A stretch of DNA of 64,000 bases from Macquaria australasica (lineage: Eukaryota > Chordata > Actinopteri > Centrarchiformes > Percichthyidae), in the NCBI GenBank assembly GCA_005408345.1, contig SEMN01000020.1, forward strand, positions 620,001-684,000, read 5' to 3'. The translations under genes and the position numbers were made by a program. Of this stretch, positions 47,047 through 60,345 are shown one piece after another (the stretch's first letter is position 1; every line of letters begins with the position of its first letter). The notes beneath the pieces were generated by a model. That model saw nothing but the letters and a program-made list of their open reading frames with translations. It had not been told where the DNA came from and made no database searches.

Positions 47047-47194
47047 CTTCTGTATGCATGCATATACATACAAACATATACATATATATATACTCACAAA
47101 TACATATACATACAGTGCATGATAACATGACTCTGTGCCATACAGATTTTCACACTAACAGATTTTTTGCTTTTACAGACCTTTTGCTTCAGCA

Positions 47195-47369
47195 GTGCTG
47201 GTTTTGGGCTGTTAGTTGGACAAAACAAGCTGTTTCAAGGTGTCACCTTGGACTCTGGGAAATTATATAAATTATAACTTCACTTTTCGGACATTTATAG
47301 AATCAACAATTAATCGGTCAATGGAAAGAATCAATCAATAATGAAAATAATTCTCAGTTGCAGACCTAA
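47195..47369 (-). mobile_element. hAT-like element, minus strand, right half
   Basis: 'gctgttagttggacaaaaca', 'gtgtcaccttggactctggg', 'atcaacaattaatcggtcaa' and 'aatgaaaataattctcagtt' followed by 'gcagaccta' match the family. The left end is missing. Confidence 0.7.
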
Positions 47370-49038
47370 ATGACACCTGTTTATTCAAATGATTGTGTTT
47401 GTCAGTAACTGTAGACAAGTAGTCATTCTTTTTGTTGTCAGATTACTTTAACATGCTGCCAGGGTACATATTAATTCACAGTTTAAGCAGACTTTATGAT
47501 ATCTACCTCCACTGAAACCACATTTTGTGGGTTTGGATTCAACCTTGGTGGGCAAGACATCATCCCACATGGTCTATTCTGGTGTCTGGCTGCAACATCC
47601 AGCCTCTGTGTTACAGTAAGCTGAGCCAGGGTGTGACAGCAGAGTGACAGGAAAAGCTAATTGATCCAACTGATGTGTCAGAGCAGTGCTAGGCTCAACC
47701 GAGAAGAGGCGAATAGGTAGCAGCTTCTGCCAGCCCTCTTACACCTGCACTGTTGGACCGATAATGGGAACCGCCACACACAAGTCAAATGCAGTTCGGT
47801 GAGGCTGAATAAATCTGCCGAGCTGTTGTGTTTGACATCGTCTCATGATCCCCAGATGGACATATTAGGCCAGATAGCAGGGCAGTCGAGGGTTAGGAAA
47901 TTATGTGTTAAGCTGCTGATGGCATACAGAGGTGGGAAATTCACCTCAGGGGTCTTGAGTTTGTTTTGAGTCTGTTTTGAAAAGTCCTGCTTCACATTCT
48001 GCATGCTTCTGTGTCTCCACACTGGGGCTGAGGGATAGAAACAATATAAAAGTACAAACAAAAACAAACAAAAAGTCCGCAGTACAAAATAGGGAAATGT
48101 CAGTATGCATTGACATTTCTTGACACACAGCCGTAGTGTGCAACTGTCCCAGGACCACAGACCCCCAGCGGCCCTAAAAGCCCTAGGTCCACTGTGTGTC
48201 TATTGTTTTTTGGTAATTTGATTAATTTCAAATTGCACCACTAAAGCACAATATTAAATGAGGCAGGTCCAGCATTATTCCCTAAACATGTTGTCCAATC
48301 TTATCACTGTGGCCAAATCTAATTTTAACACCTTTTGTCATTTTAATTTATGTTGTGCTCACATGGTTACCACCTTCACAAATCACCACAAACTGACACA
48401 CAAAACACCCGAGGCCAGGTATCATAATTCCAGGTCCTCTGGGCATTTAATGAAGTTGCCCTGTATAGTCTGCTCTCTCTGCTGTGTGTTCTGTCCTCAG
48501 TGGGAACGTGGAAGCGACAGGGTACATACAATATGCACAATACAAAAATGGTGGGAGGGCTAATTGGATAATCCAGCCATGGTTACCTAAATACAACAAT
48601 ATGTTTTGGTATTGATAGACAGAGGACATGAGGCTACATCAGGAAACCCTGAGTGTCAGCAAATAAAGCGAATGCTCAATAGCCACAACAACCTTAAACA
48701 TAAAGAGAAGAGACATTGTGGATTTAAGGTAAAAAGTCTTTGCGTTGTGTTTTCGTTAAAGTTCAACACAGATCAGATTTGCAATGTACAGAGAAATTTA
48801 AAACAAGCAAAAAAACAAACAAAAAACCCTTAAAAACATCACAAGTTCATCACATAGCTAAAAGACGTGGTGCCCATATGCATAGTCGAAAAATGACGGA
48901 TTAATTGAACCAACATATGAGCTCCTCAGCTGCAAACATTCCTCTCACACTGCGAGATGTATAAGGATTTAAAGTGTAAAACTAAACATAACATAAATAT
49001 TGACTTGATTTATCTACAAACACATGTGAGCTCAAGTC

Positions 49039-49088
<50 letters not shown>

Positions 49089-50241
49089 TATTCTAACGTG
49101 CCTGCCTGTCCTCTGCTGTTTGCCACTGAGCAGCAGCTGGATGTTAAGCCCGTCTCAAGGACAGCTCTGACTTGTCCAGCAAGTCAGAGGCTTTGAACAC
49201 AACACAGAGCACTTTTACAAGCCTGCTTCTCCAACCTTCACATGTAACCTTTGATCCCTAAACTCTGAAATTATGAATCATACTGAAGAAAGCACTTTGA
49301 AAAGCCTGCAAACTTTGTCTTTTTTATGTTTCCACAAAATATCTCATGTATAAACCAGATCATAACAGCATATCTGATCTTCTGGGTCAGTTCAGAGTAA
49401 AGTATACCTATTTTTAGACGTGTGGTTGATCTCAACTTAAAAAATTGCTAGTTTTTTGCTTGTATTCTGACACGTGTCCCAGATTGACTCTGCTTTACCC
49501 TTGAAATGTCTTGGGTCTGGTAGCAATCCCTTTGTATTTGAGTATTTATTGTATTCTCTCAGGAGACATGAATTTGATAGATGTTTTTGTCCTTGAAGCC
49601 AGCACTGTTTCCCCACAATGAAAGACTCATCTGAATTAATTGATTCGTTTAGAAAACAATACATATTAATAGCTTTACAGGGCCCAAGAATCAAATGCAA
49701 ATCTTGTATTAATGTTTCCACAAAGAAGACAAGACATCTTTTCTGCGTTTCATACTTCCTCCTGTTTTACATTTTCTTGGACAAAACATACAAAATCGAT
49801 GACCCTCAATATTCTTCTTGTTGTTTTTCTCACTGTATCCTCTTTATCTTTTGTTCTAGCCACCTCCACCAGACATGTTTATTTATAACAACGCCTCTTG
49901 TGCAAACAGGCTATTGGCGAGTTGAACACTGAGTAGTTGAGAAGCAGGCTCAGAGACATCAGGCGCACAGCAAAGCCTTAAAAAACACAGTTTGTGGTAG
50001 CTCTTTAGATCCCACCCAACTACTGGAAGGCTTGGGTAATAAAGCACTGCCCAGCGGAGGCCTCTGGGGATGGGCTGTGTGACTCATCCTCTGAGGCTGA
50101 TCTCTTCCTGGTTCTTTCCATTAATAACCATCTGAACTCTAGTTTCTAATAGCTTCATACCCTCTACTTGGCCCAGAAAAGAAAAACATCCATCCTAAAT
50201 GCTGTAGCCCAGAGGCAGGAGAATGAAGCCTCCCTCTCTTT
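47370..50241. other. Unique sequence with a microsatellite
   Basis: No gene supported. The (TG)n tract at 49041-49084 is listed separately. Confidence 0.4.
49041..49084 (+). repeat. (TG)22 microsatellite
   Basis: Uninterrupted TG tract. Confidence 0.97.
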
Positions 50242-50400
50242 ACAGTTCTATGCAAATTTGAAGACCCTTTAGTATAAATATACCACATGTTACTAACTAC
50301 AGAACTTGCTTCTCACTTTCAGCTTAAAGTTATAAAAAAAAAGACAGATGTTCTGCAACAATAGCAAAATATTTTTTGTCATTAAAAACCATAGTGCCAA
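50242..50400 (+). repeat. Possible decayed Tc1/mariner-type fragment
   Basis: 'acagttctatgcaaatttga' followed by 'ttctgcaacaatagcaaaat' resembles the end region of short mariner-like fish repeats as I recall them. Evidence is pattern memory only, with no inverted partner seen. Confidence 0.25.
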
Positions 50401-53400
50401 GGAGCATTAGATGAATTTACAGGAGACATAACGTTTTTTAAAAACTGCATACAGTAGCACACACTGCAAACTGATGCATAGTATTTGATGCACACACTGT
50501 ACAGTAAAAGCCTATAAACACATAAATATACATTCAACACTCATGCACAGAATGCAAAATGGCTACAGGAGTGTAACAACTTTATACCTGCACAAAATAT
50601 GATTCATAAAATGAAATATGATGAAAATGTGATTCATAAAGTACATTCTGTTCTGGAAAAACCAGCAGAGTGAAGCCCACATGTTTTCATGCAAAAGCGT
50701 AAACAAAACCCTCATTCAACGTGCCATGAAATAGCTGGGTTTTTTCCTTTTCTATTTTGGTATATTGTTTTGCTGCCAATCTGAAACTGGAGGGAGAGCA
50801 GGAAAGGAGGATTCCCACATTCGGTGATGATGCTCATGGAGTATTTATGTCTCTGTGTGGGCAAATATGTTGTTTCCTTGTGTGGGCAAATTTGTTAATG
50901 CTTTGATGAAATATTACCAGTGTTACAGTTTTCAATCCCATCGGACCCACTAATATAATCTCTAGATGTTTGATTATACTGAATGTAGGAAGTGCACAAA
51001 GAGCTTTTGGGAGGTTTGGTATTACAAAAACCTGCTCAAAGCTGTCCACTGAGTGCTGTGACTATTCTCTTAAATGAAAATCTATACTTTTTAATTATTA
51101 TTATTTATGGTTTTGGCTAAGAAAACCTTGGTTTTCAACTTTGTCTTCATGGCTAATATGTTAAGTCATCAGTTGTTACACAATAGTGCCACTGCCTACA
51201 AAATTTAGACAACAAAACTACTCCTTTTTTTTTAAATAATGCACAGCAGTGTGAGCTGAGAGTATGGACACTGACGTGAACCCATACAATAAAGGTGAGA
51301 GAATGGTCTGTATGTATATTCAGTTCACATTAAGTCAGTTGTTTGTTTTTTTTGCAAAGCCCTAAATTGCAGTCTCAAATGGCTTCATATTATATTCAGA
51401 AGCTCCTATGTGAACCACAATAAATAAAATATGAAAGAAGAATCCACATAAAGGAAACAGACATGCAAATGTCTCCGTATGAGCCTGGTGCACGTTTGCC
51501 TCTTGGTGGTCTGGAGAAGCATGTTCCAGTCTTAATGGTGAAGATCCACTGGGGGTGGTGCGTCAAAAGATGTACATTCACATTTGTTTTCAGTGGGACG
51601 GGAATAAATCACGTCTTAATGCATGTTGGTTAACAAGCACAACAAAACTGGCTTGTGATGCAAGTAAAGAGGAGGGATCTGTCAGGCAGGCGAGTGTGAG
51701 GCAGCAAGAGATAGTTGAGGCAGATAGGGACAGTCCATTGTTTTAATGACCAGCTGAGGGTACAAATGTGCTTACAGACAGACACAGGCAGGGGAGCGGG
51801 CGGGCGGGGGAGCGGGCGGGCGGGTGGGTGCAGGTTGCTCGAAAGCAACGAAACATGGCTACAAAGAAACTTCAACGATGTGAAAATTGACTGGGGAAAA
51901 GGAGCTAGCATATGTGCTACAGGGCTGATGAGGAAATGAGCAGCAGGTGGGGAGATGGGCGGGGAAACTCAGGTGAGGGGAAGGAGGTGATTGCAGGGCA
52001 GATGGAGTGGCAGGATCTGGAATAAAAGGAAAGTCTCAAGGATTTGGTGGACAGGTAAATAAAGTAAACACTGAAGAGGCCTGGGACAGTGGGAATGTGT
52101 CTGAACAGAAAGAATGAGCAAGAATCCACACAATAGAGGTTTTCTACACTTAATGGGCATCTACTACTGCACTGGACTTTCAAATTTGGGCAGCTCATAA
52201 TTTTAACTGAAATTAAACATTGATTATAGTGTTAGTATTCAGCAAATACAGTTCCCATGATTCTTAGCCATGGGTGCACTACAGTACCAAAACCTCACCG
52301 TCTGAGCCTAGAGGAACAACCAGAAGTGTTATAGCGAGCGGTGGGTCAGAAGAAATGGAAGTTCTGCTTCTGCGTCATGAAGATTTGAAATTTACACAAT
52401 TGTATTGGAAAAAAGCATAAAAGTTGGTGTATGCGGTTTGGCCTTTTTTTCCCTTTTACAATAATGCTGATAGAGGGGAACATAAACAAGATTCACACCT
52501 TAAACATTATACGAAGGCTTAAACTGACACAAACAGCACATCACCAACATCATTATAAAAACAACGCTTGATATCTGTCAACAGCAATTACAGTTGAAGG
52601 CATGAAAGGAGCATTGAGGAAGAATACTGGGACAATATAGACTGGAATAATAAAATATATATATATAGCATCATGAAGGACATCAACACAACTCTTCAGC
52701 AGTCACAGCCTCATATAGTAAACCTATACATACAAATATTCTCACACTAACATGAATTATATTCTCAAAGTGTAAGCAAGACACTTTGGTACTGACATCC
52801 ACTGAATATTAATAGAACTTTTTTTTTCTCTCAAGCCACTATTTTCAAAGCTGCCCATGCTGAGAGGGAGGAAGATGCCCAGAAGACCACTGCTGCAAGT
52901 TGTTTCCTTGTGGCGGCCTTGATTTTGAGCATTGCATGATAAACAGTTTGCTTTAATTGAGGAGATAAAAAATGAGGTGTCATTGAGACTTTTCCATGTA
53001 TTAGACTTATTGTGGTGGGCTGTGTGTCACTAAATAGGAGTCGAATTTCTGCTAGGGGAAGTTTGGGTGACAAAAGTTGTCACCAAAATGCTCAGCGAGT
53101 ACTTACTTGGATATAATGAAAAAAATACATTTTTAAATGTGCATCTTGACAATAATGATGAATTTTATCCCAGAAAAAAAAAAAAGAATAATGCAGAGGT
53201 AGAGGAGAGAATTTATGTTTTCCTCATGAAATTGTTTGAAAACTAAAATGCATAAAAAAATAAGCATTGGGTGGGTCCTGTCTCACAGTTCCAGGAAACT
53301 TACTGCAAATCCCGTAATTAATCAGAATTAAAAGTTTCATCCCAGGTTGTAAAGCACTTTCTGGCTGAAGAAGCCATCCGTTCCACAGGAATCTGTGGTA

Positions 53401-53475
53401 TGACTGACTGTTGGGCTACGTTTACTTAATAATACCTTCTCCAGCTACATCTCTGTGTGTTTAGTTACATTTCAA
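50401..53475. other. Mainly unique sequence
   Basis: Short direct repeats occur at 50595-50640 ('gattcataaa' twice) and 50853-50896 ('tgtgtgggcaaat' twice). Purine-rich sequence at 51890-52010 may belong to an unrecognised interspersed repeat. No gene supported. Confidence 0.35.
51784..51830 (+). repeat. GC-rich (GGGCGGGC)-type tandem with G-quadruplex potential
   Basis: Two near-identical units built on GGGGAGCGGGCGGGCGGG, giving more than four GGG runs with loops of one to three bases. It stands out sharply from the AT-rich surroundings and fits the general G-quadruplex sequence rule. Confidence 0.7.
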
Positions 53476-54090
53476 TAGCCGTGTTTCCATAAAAGTATTT
53501 TTTTGCGCATTTTGAAGTATCGCATTAGAAAAGTTGTATGGAAACAGCAAAATTCTCTAAAACGTACTCAATTGCGCAAAAATGTTTTTAGGCTCGCTTG
53601 AGGTGGTTTTTGCCTTTGTCGAAAAAGAGTTGATGTGCTAAATGGGATTTGCAAACACCTTTGCCGAAATAAGTTCTGACGTAGCGAACATTTAACTCAC
53701 ATGACTGATAAGCTGTTTCCAGTGAACCGCTTGCATTAGTTTGTCTTCGTTTCCGGATAGCTTGAAACACGGCCAACACTAGCATGAAAGAACAATTAAA
53801 ACTTGCCCAATAGAAACAATTTCCTGAGGACCTCTCTCCATTTTCTCCTGTAGATGGGTTAGCTGGCCAAGGTGTTCAGAACTTCTTCTTCTACTGTGTT
53901 TACTGGCGGATTACAGCCATGCCTAAAGCGTAGCCTATACCGCCAACTTCTGATGAAACTACTTTGCAACGAGCCATAGTTTATTCGCTCCAAACCAGTT
54001 GATGGAAACGCACCTAATTCGCATTTCTTTTCTGAGACATTTCAAAAGGTTGCTTAAAATTCGCTTGACAATTAAATGGGAACACGGCTA
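53476..54090. mobile_element. 615-bp inverted-repeat element (TAGCCGTGTTTCCAT ends)
   Basis: The left end TAGCCGTGTTTCCAT and the reversed right end TAGCCGTGTTCCCAT match at 14 of 15 positions. Inside lie several CGC- and GCG-containing blocks typical of a fish non-autonomous DNA transposon I recall with these ends. No transposase frame and no clear target duplication are visible. Confidence 0.7.
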
Positions 54091-57000
54091 GTGTTTACAT
54101 GCAGTAACCTACTGACTGACTAGTTTAAGGCAAATTTGCTAAGCATGACTTTGGAATATGAGTGCCTCGTTGTAAAGTGAAAATAGCTGAGGTTCTTGTT
54201 GTTTTTACACTCAGTGTAATAATACACATTCAATGGACTGTGATCGTCCAACATTCCTAATTGTAACTTCTCATCATCAACTGCTTTTATTTTTAGAAAT
54301 TAGTGCTGATAATCGTCTTGTTTCTTTTTTACTATGGTTGCCTTTCACACACTCTGATATCTCAGGTTAAGTTAGGGTCTCAAATTTGGCAGTACCAATC
54401 TAGTTGGGTATTGAAGAAGTGGCAATGGGCCGGGTTTAGGAATTAGCTTTAGGCCCATGGATCACACAAACATACAGTAAAAAAACATATTTTCAATGAG
54501 TTAAAAAAAAATACTTTTTTTTGCTTATTATCACTTTAAGTCAACATATAGGACTAAGAGACAGTCACTTGCTGTTTTGAATTGCTGATATATTTAGGTT
54601 TGCAGCGCTAATATGGGCTTGTTGACAGCAAAATGTGAACTCTGGTGGTGATTCCCAATGCAGACAAAGTGTGGAAAGTCCTGATCTGGTGAGGGAAATG
54701 CATCTCCCTTTACGCCCATAATGGTGTGTTTACGCTGTTACACTGTCACTCTGCTCCTGCGGTGCTTCTAGTGTTACTTCAGGGGAGGTATAAAAAGATT
54801 TTCCAGCTCTCTGTCAGGGAAACCCATCAGGACTGCGAAGAAGTCAAAAACAGTAGCTCCAGTAGCTCAGCGACAATACCAGAGCACGGACCTGATGAGG
54901 CTGTGGGCTCACTAAGCAAACCTTGAGCAAACTATTTTAGTTTCTTCCTCCACTTGCCTGATCTGTTGCCTTGGAGTGACTAATAATACTAACAACTTTA
55001 GATTTTCTCAAACTCCCGATGGAGACAACAAGAACTCCTCCAGATTAACAGGGAGGGAGACGCACTTTGTAAATGTTAAGTCTGCTGAGATCCCTTTAAG
55101 TTCTCTAATATTTCTGTCAATACTGACCACGTGAGAGGCGACAATGCCTCTAATTGCTATTGATCCTTCAGCCTGGTGCAAATAATTTCTATAGGCATGT
55201 CTAAATTGTTCTCCATTGAAAGTGGTGTTACTGATTAAAGCGGCTTCTTGTGTGGCTCAGGTCTGGCGCCTCCAGGGATGAACGCATATTTTCCTCTGAG
55301 TTCATATGCAGCTCATTTCAACTTTTAATCTAATTTATTACCATTAATTCAAAAGTCAATAAGTTACAAAGGTAGTTGCACATTCCTCTGCATTATCTCA
55401 CCTGGCTGATAGACAGAGGGAGATATAGTGTTTGCCACTCTAATATCATTCTCATTACCTTGAGGGATCACAATTACGGGGTTGAAGTGTCAGGTAGAAT
55501 AACAGGGAAGATATATCAAAGAGTCATGAAAATCAGCATTAGTGAGGAGCGCACCATCGGTCTCACTAATGAATCCCGTTCTCTGCTCAAAGATTAGTTT
55601 AATAGACACGAGTGTGAGTGTGTGCGGATGTGTGCGAAAGCGTGGGTGGGTGTTTGTCGTGGATGGACTTGCAGCTGTCGTGGTGTTTTCTCTTTGATGC
55701 GGAATAATAAATGAGCTGCAGCAGATGATGCTGCCACAAGTCATCACAGGCGGGTCGCCAGCACAGAGGATGTCCAGCAGCGGCCACGGCCTTGGCCTGT
55801 ATGAGAGAATGAACTGTCTTTATATGTCACTTCAATCAAAGCAGACAGGAAATGCAAGTAAGTTCGAGAAAGAACTCGTGAAGATAATGGTATGTTTATT
55901 GCAGAATAAATTAAAGGCAGTAATTCATTAAAAAATTCATTAATTCTCCGTCAGCCTCTCATTTGCATCAAGACCACCTAGATATTGAGCCTTACATCTC
56001 TGAGAGGAAGCTTACTTTTTTTTAGATTCATGGATAGTATGGAAGCAGGTATGCAGAATGTTTTTTTGTTTTTTTTATCATAGTTCCTCAAAAAACAGGA
56101 ATTATTGCAGCCAAAAATAGATCTACTAGCACTGATGCTCTCCTCCACTCCCCCCGAATCCTCATTATCCAATACACATCTGTAGCTCAGGGGAACCAGA
56201 CATTCTTGGTTACTCCAGAAGTCGTTTGTAGTTGGCAAAGCTACGATGCAAAAAAAAAAAAAAATCTGCATTTCACATGAAGACGCTCGCATCGCTTGAC
56301 ATCAATCCAAGTGAAGTTTTTTGATTTCCACAAGAGACGACTTGCAGATAAAGATGGGGATTCTGGCAAATCTTTTGAGGAATTCTTTTGCATTTTGCAG
56401 TGTTCTCCATCCTCTCTCCCCTCCCAGATGGGAGAAAATTGCAACACCTCGCTTGAGCTGTATGGATTTGCATACATATCAGTCTTTTCTGGTACAAATG
56501 TAAAAATCAATCTGTTTGTATCCTCCTTTGCTGGCTTGACAGGTGTTTCATTCCATCTTAACAACTAAACACTTCATTTTCCCCAAGAACTGTACTATAA
56601 ATGACAGTTAAATGACTCATAAACATATTCCCCCAACCAGCTGGCATAATGTGATGTCATATATGCTCTCCTGATTGTTGTTTTAGATGACATTCAAATG
56701 ATGTACTTGTACAGTACTTTGCTGGAGGACTTGTGAAAGGTATATACATACAGTATATAGGAAAGCAGGTTGTAGCAACACATATGTCTGCCAGTGAGAT
56801 TTAAACAGCTGCAGGCTTTGTTTTGGTGCAGAAACAGTTCAGCGAAAAAAATAACATTGGTTCTAATTAGGCAACATGAACCGCTCACCTCAGGCAATAG
56901 ATTTGGTTAACAACTTGGCTTAGACGTGTGGCTGTGAGAAACACCATGGCTCATGGTCATCATTTTCTTGCACAAAATACTTGCAGTCTTCATTCTTGAC

Positions 57001-57118
57001 ACCCCATATTTATCTCTTAGAGCCAAAAGGTTCGGCCAAACTTGTTCAAAGATTTAATGGACAGTACTAGTCATCAGCCCAAGGCATTTGTTTAGTCACA
57101 CAAACATTTCAAGCTCTG
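54091..57118. other. Unique sequence, no gene supported
   Basis: An A15 run lies at 56250-56264. Overlapping short frames on both strands near 56240-56568 have no family resemblance. AT-rich elsewhere. Confidence 0.4.
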
Positions 57119-57535
57119 TGTCATGATCCCCTAAGGTTGGACACTGTGTGTGTGTTTGGTCTTATTTTGTATTCCCAGGTCTTGTCTCTTGCGTGTTGTT
57201 TATTTCCTGTTTTATTTTGAAATCTCGGTTCTTGTTTTCTTGTGTTGTTTTCTTCCTGTCAATGTTTTTTGCCCGCCTGTTTTGATTATGTGCACCTTTG
57301 TCTTGTTATGCACCTGTTTCTGTTTCCCTCGTTGGCCACTCTTCTTTATATACCAGTCCCTTTCCTTTGTTCCTCATCGGTTCATTCCGTGTCATGTTCC
57401 TGGTGTTTCCCTGCGTGTGGTTTCCTGAGTTTTTGTAAGTTTATTTCGTATTTAATAAATCTTTGAACTGCTTCAGCCTCCCTGCCTGTCTGCACTTGGG
57501 TCATCTCTCTGCTGCCTAGATGGCAACCCGTAACA
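57119..57535 (+). mobile_element. LTR of a Ty3/gypsy-like retrotransposon
   Basis: This 417-bp unit begins TGTCATGATCCCC and ends CCCGTAACA. It aligns with the solo LTR at 13676-14088, including a TATATA box near 57345 and AATAAA near 57456 at matching positions. Unlike the other copy it is followed by internal sequence. No second LTR is found downstream, so the element is truncated. Confidence 0.8.
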
Positions 57536-57975
57536 GAATGAACCAACCACATTTGGACCCAGCAGACAGCCACCCTCGCCTGCGGGCCTCCTGGGCTCCC
57601 TTAACCGCCGCAGAGTCCTTCTACAGATTCCTGGGGATTATTGTTCCACCGCCAGTGTCCCTCACCTTATTAGGGCACGCGGCTGGCCATATTCTCGGGG
57701 ACCAACGGATGCAGCGGAAGAGGTGGTTGTCGGGGCTCCCGACGCCGTCTGCAGTCTCGGCTGCTCAGCGCCCCAGAGTCTCGGCTGCCCTGCAGATCCT
57801 GTTTTTGAGTCAGTGGTCCGGCCGACTCCTGCTCCACAGACCCAGTTGGTGAACCGGCCAACGTCTGTTCTTGGTTCCGAGCCGGCGGTCCAACCAACGC
57901 CAGATCCTGCTCCAGAGTTGGTGGTCCGGCCGACTCCTGCTCCCCGGACCCGGTTGGCAAACTGGCCTCCCTGCA
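57536..57975 (+). mobile_element. Internal fragment: start of a gag-like frame, then proline-rich repeats
   Basis: Just after the LTR an ATG at 57538 begins MNQPHLDPADSHPRL, like the M(N/D)PAD start of fish sushi-type gag proteins. Homology to gag stops soon after. In another frame, from about 57800, three degenerate units of 18 residues read ESVVRPTPAPQTQLVNRP, TSVLGSEPAVQPTPDPAP and ELVVRPTPAPRTRLANWP. The first and third are 108 bases apart and nearly identical in DNA. The segment is GC-rich and ends abruptly near 57975. Protease, reverse transcriptase and integrase are absent. Confidence 0.55.
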
Positions 57976-59877
57976 AATTATTAGCATGTTACCTCAATCT
58001 GATATACCAAAAGATATACCTAAGATCAAGTAACTCCTATACTCTTACATGGCTCATATAACATTAAAAGCAAGTAGCACTGCGCTTGTAACCATCTACG
58101 CCCACGTCCTCCAGAAACGCTATAAATAGGTTTTCTATTGCATGTCTTCTTCCTTCTATACACCTTTTTCCACAACAGGATTAGCTTTAGAAAAAGGCAA
58201 TTAAGTGACAGTTTCACTGGCAAGAAAATACACGGGTGTGAGTTGGTGTGTTTGTGTGTGGACAGGCAGACACAAAGGGAAAGTTAACTCAAAAAACATT
58301 TATGAAAGCAAGTTTCACACGAGGAAGGAAAACATGGGAAACGAAAAACCCAGAGTAATGAGCAGCTATTAGCTTGTGAAGCACCTCGGCGCTCCCTTGT
58401 CTGAAGATATTGGTTATGTCCACTATTATATAATATTACATAATTTCAACTCTGAGAAGAAATGGCATTAGATGATAGGATTGATTCAGTTACTGCCCTT
58501 CTCTTTTACTAAAAATGAGAAAGGCATAAACTCAATTTCAGCTGCCATAGAATTGTTTTTATATTATTACCACAGACAAATGCCCAGTATCAAGCTGGGG
58601 GAGAATGTTGGCCAAAACTGAGGGAAAATCTAATTACGGTGGAGTGATTGACCATTCAAAATAATGCTACTCTAGGTATGGCAAATCTTGAAGGCCAAAT
58701 ACGTGGATATGACAGGAGATCCATATTACATCTTGCATCTGCGTAATGAAAATGTGATATTGGAGACATAAAGCACATGTAATTGGCAGTTCTGTTTAAC
58801 GAAATCAAGGGAAACATTGCTACTGGAACAAAGACATAACACATCTCAGAGAAAACCACCATTTTTACAATGTAATATTTAGATCAGGGTATCTTCGAGA
58901 TTTCATTAGCTTTCACATCTGCTCACCACCGGAACTCGCGACGCATTGACATTCATTAGTACCGAATGCTGCAGGAATTCATTAGTCGCCAGCTGACAGG
59001 ACATAAATTGCACTTGGAGTGGAGTGCAAGTTCGATTTAATCAAAATTACAACTTTTCAGTTTCAACTCAAGTTACATGACACATTGTAGCTGCCGCCTA
59101 AATCTTACGATTTCTGCCTTCTGATGATGCCACTTTTCACCACTTTATGATCACCAGAGAAATAACAGATTGGAAGTAGTCATTTGAATGTAGGAGCAGC
59201 CATCATAACGTCCTAAATGAATGTATGCATGGTGAGTCAGATAATACTTTTATTTTCCTACCCCTGTGTAACAAAAGTAAATCTATATGGATGTTGCTCT
59301 TATCAGCCTCATAAATGAGTCAGCCTAGTTGAAAGCTGTCATATTATGCCTAAAAAGAGATGAATTTCTTACTATGTAATGACTAAATATAGCAGGTTAT
59401 TTAATGAAATAGGCTAATAAAATAATTTACTTGCGTTTTAAATCACTTCATCAGTGGTATCAATTTGAAAACCATATTCCCCTGAATAGTAATACTAATA
59501 AAGTCCATTGAATGATCATCAATCAGCCCCAGTTTGATATTTTCTATACAAATAAAAAAAAAACCTTCGATGAGACCTGCAGCTGCTTGTTAGTGTTGCT
59601 TGTCAAGACTAAGCTGCAGAGCTGCAGGGAAATGGACAGAATACGAGGCTGCACTAATGAGCTTCATTATCAGTCAATGATTTTAAGAGGCTTTGTGAAG
59701 AGATCCACGAGGGAAATGAATTAGCAAAATTTAGATTAGAACACACCAGTGATTCATATGAAATACCCTTTGATGCATCAGATTATTGAGTATCAGAAGA
59801 AATACAAAAACAGGGAGAGAGACAGAGTAACAGTGTGGTTCATTTTTGTATTCCTGAATCATTAATGGACCAATCGT

Positions 59878-59893
59878 CATCATCATCATCATC
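59878..59893 (+). repeat. (CAT)5 run
   Basis: Short trinucleotide repeat. Confidence 0.9.
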
Positions 59894-60332
59894 AGCCTCT
59901 CACAACACAAACATTTACATCAAAGCTGATCTGATGAACACAAAATGACACATGAAGAGAGACGGAAGATAAAATGCAAATTTTTTGGCAGAAAAAAAAC
60001 CCAAACTATTTCATATCTGGAAAGTGGCTGTGTCGATCTGTGAGTCATACTCCTGTTCTTGCAGTCCTCCCTCCTCTACCGCCTTCTCAGATCCTTCGCC
60101 CCTCCCTTCCAGACACCCTCTCCCCCTCCATTTCTCACCGCAGCAGTAGGTAGGGAGCATTGGATCCCTGCTGCATTACCGGAGGCTTCTGATCTAATTG
60201 TTTTGTAATGCAGGGATTTTGCTCAGGATGACTCATAACTCGGAGAAGGGAGAGAAAAAAAAAAGTGCAGATGTCACCAAAAATTTGGATGAGTGCAAAA
60301 TAACAAGCAACAGACTCAAAGCAAATTAGAAT

Positions 60333-60345
60333 CCCCCCCCCCCCC
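60333..60345 (+). repeat. C13 homopolymer
   Basis: An uninterrupted C-run, unusual in this AT-rich window and prone to sequencing length error. Confidence 0.9.
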
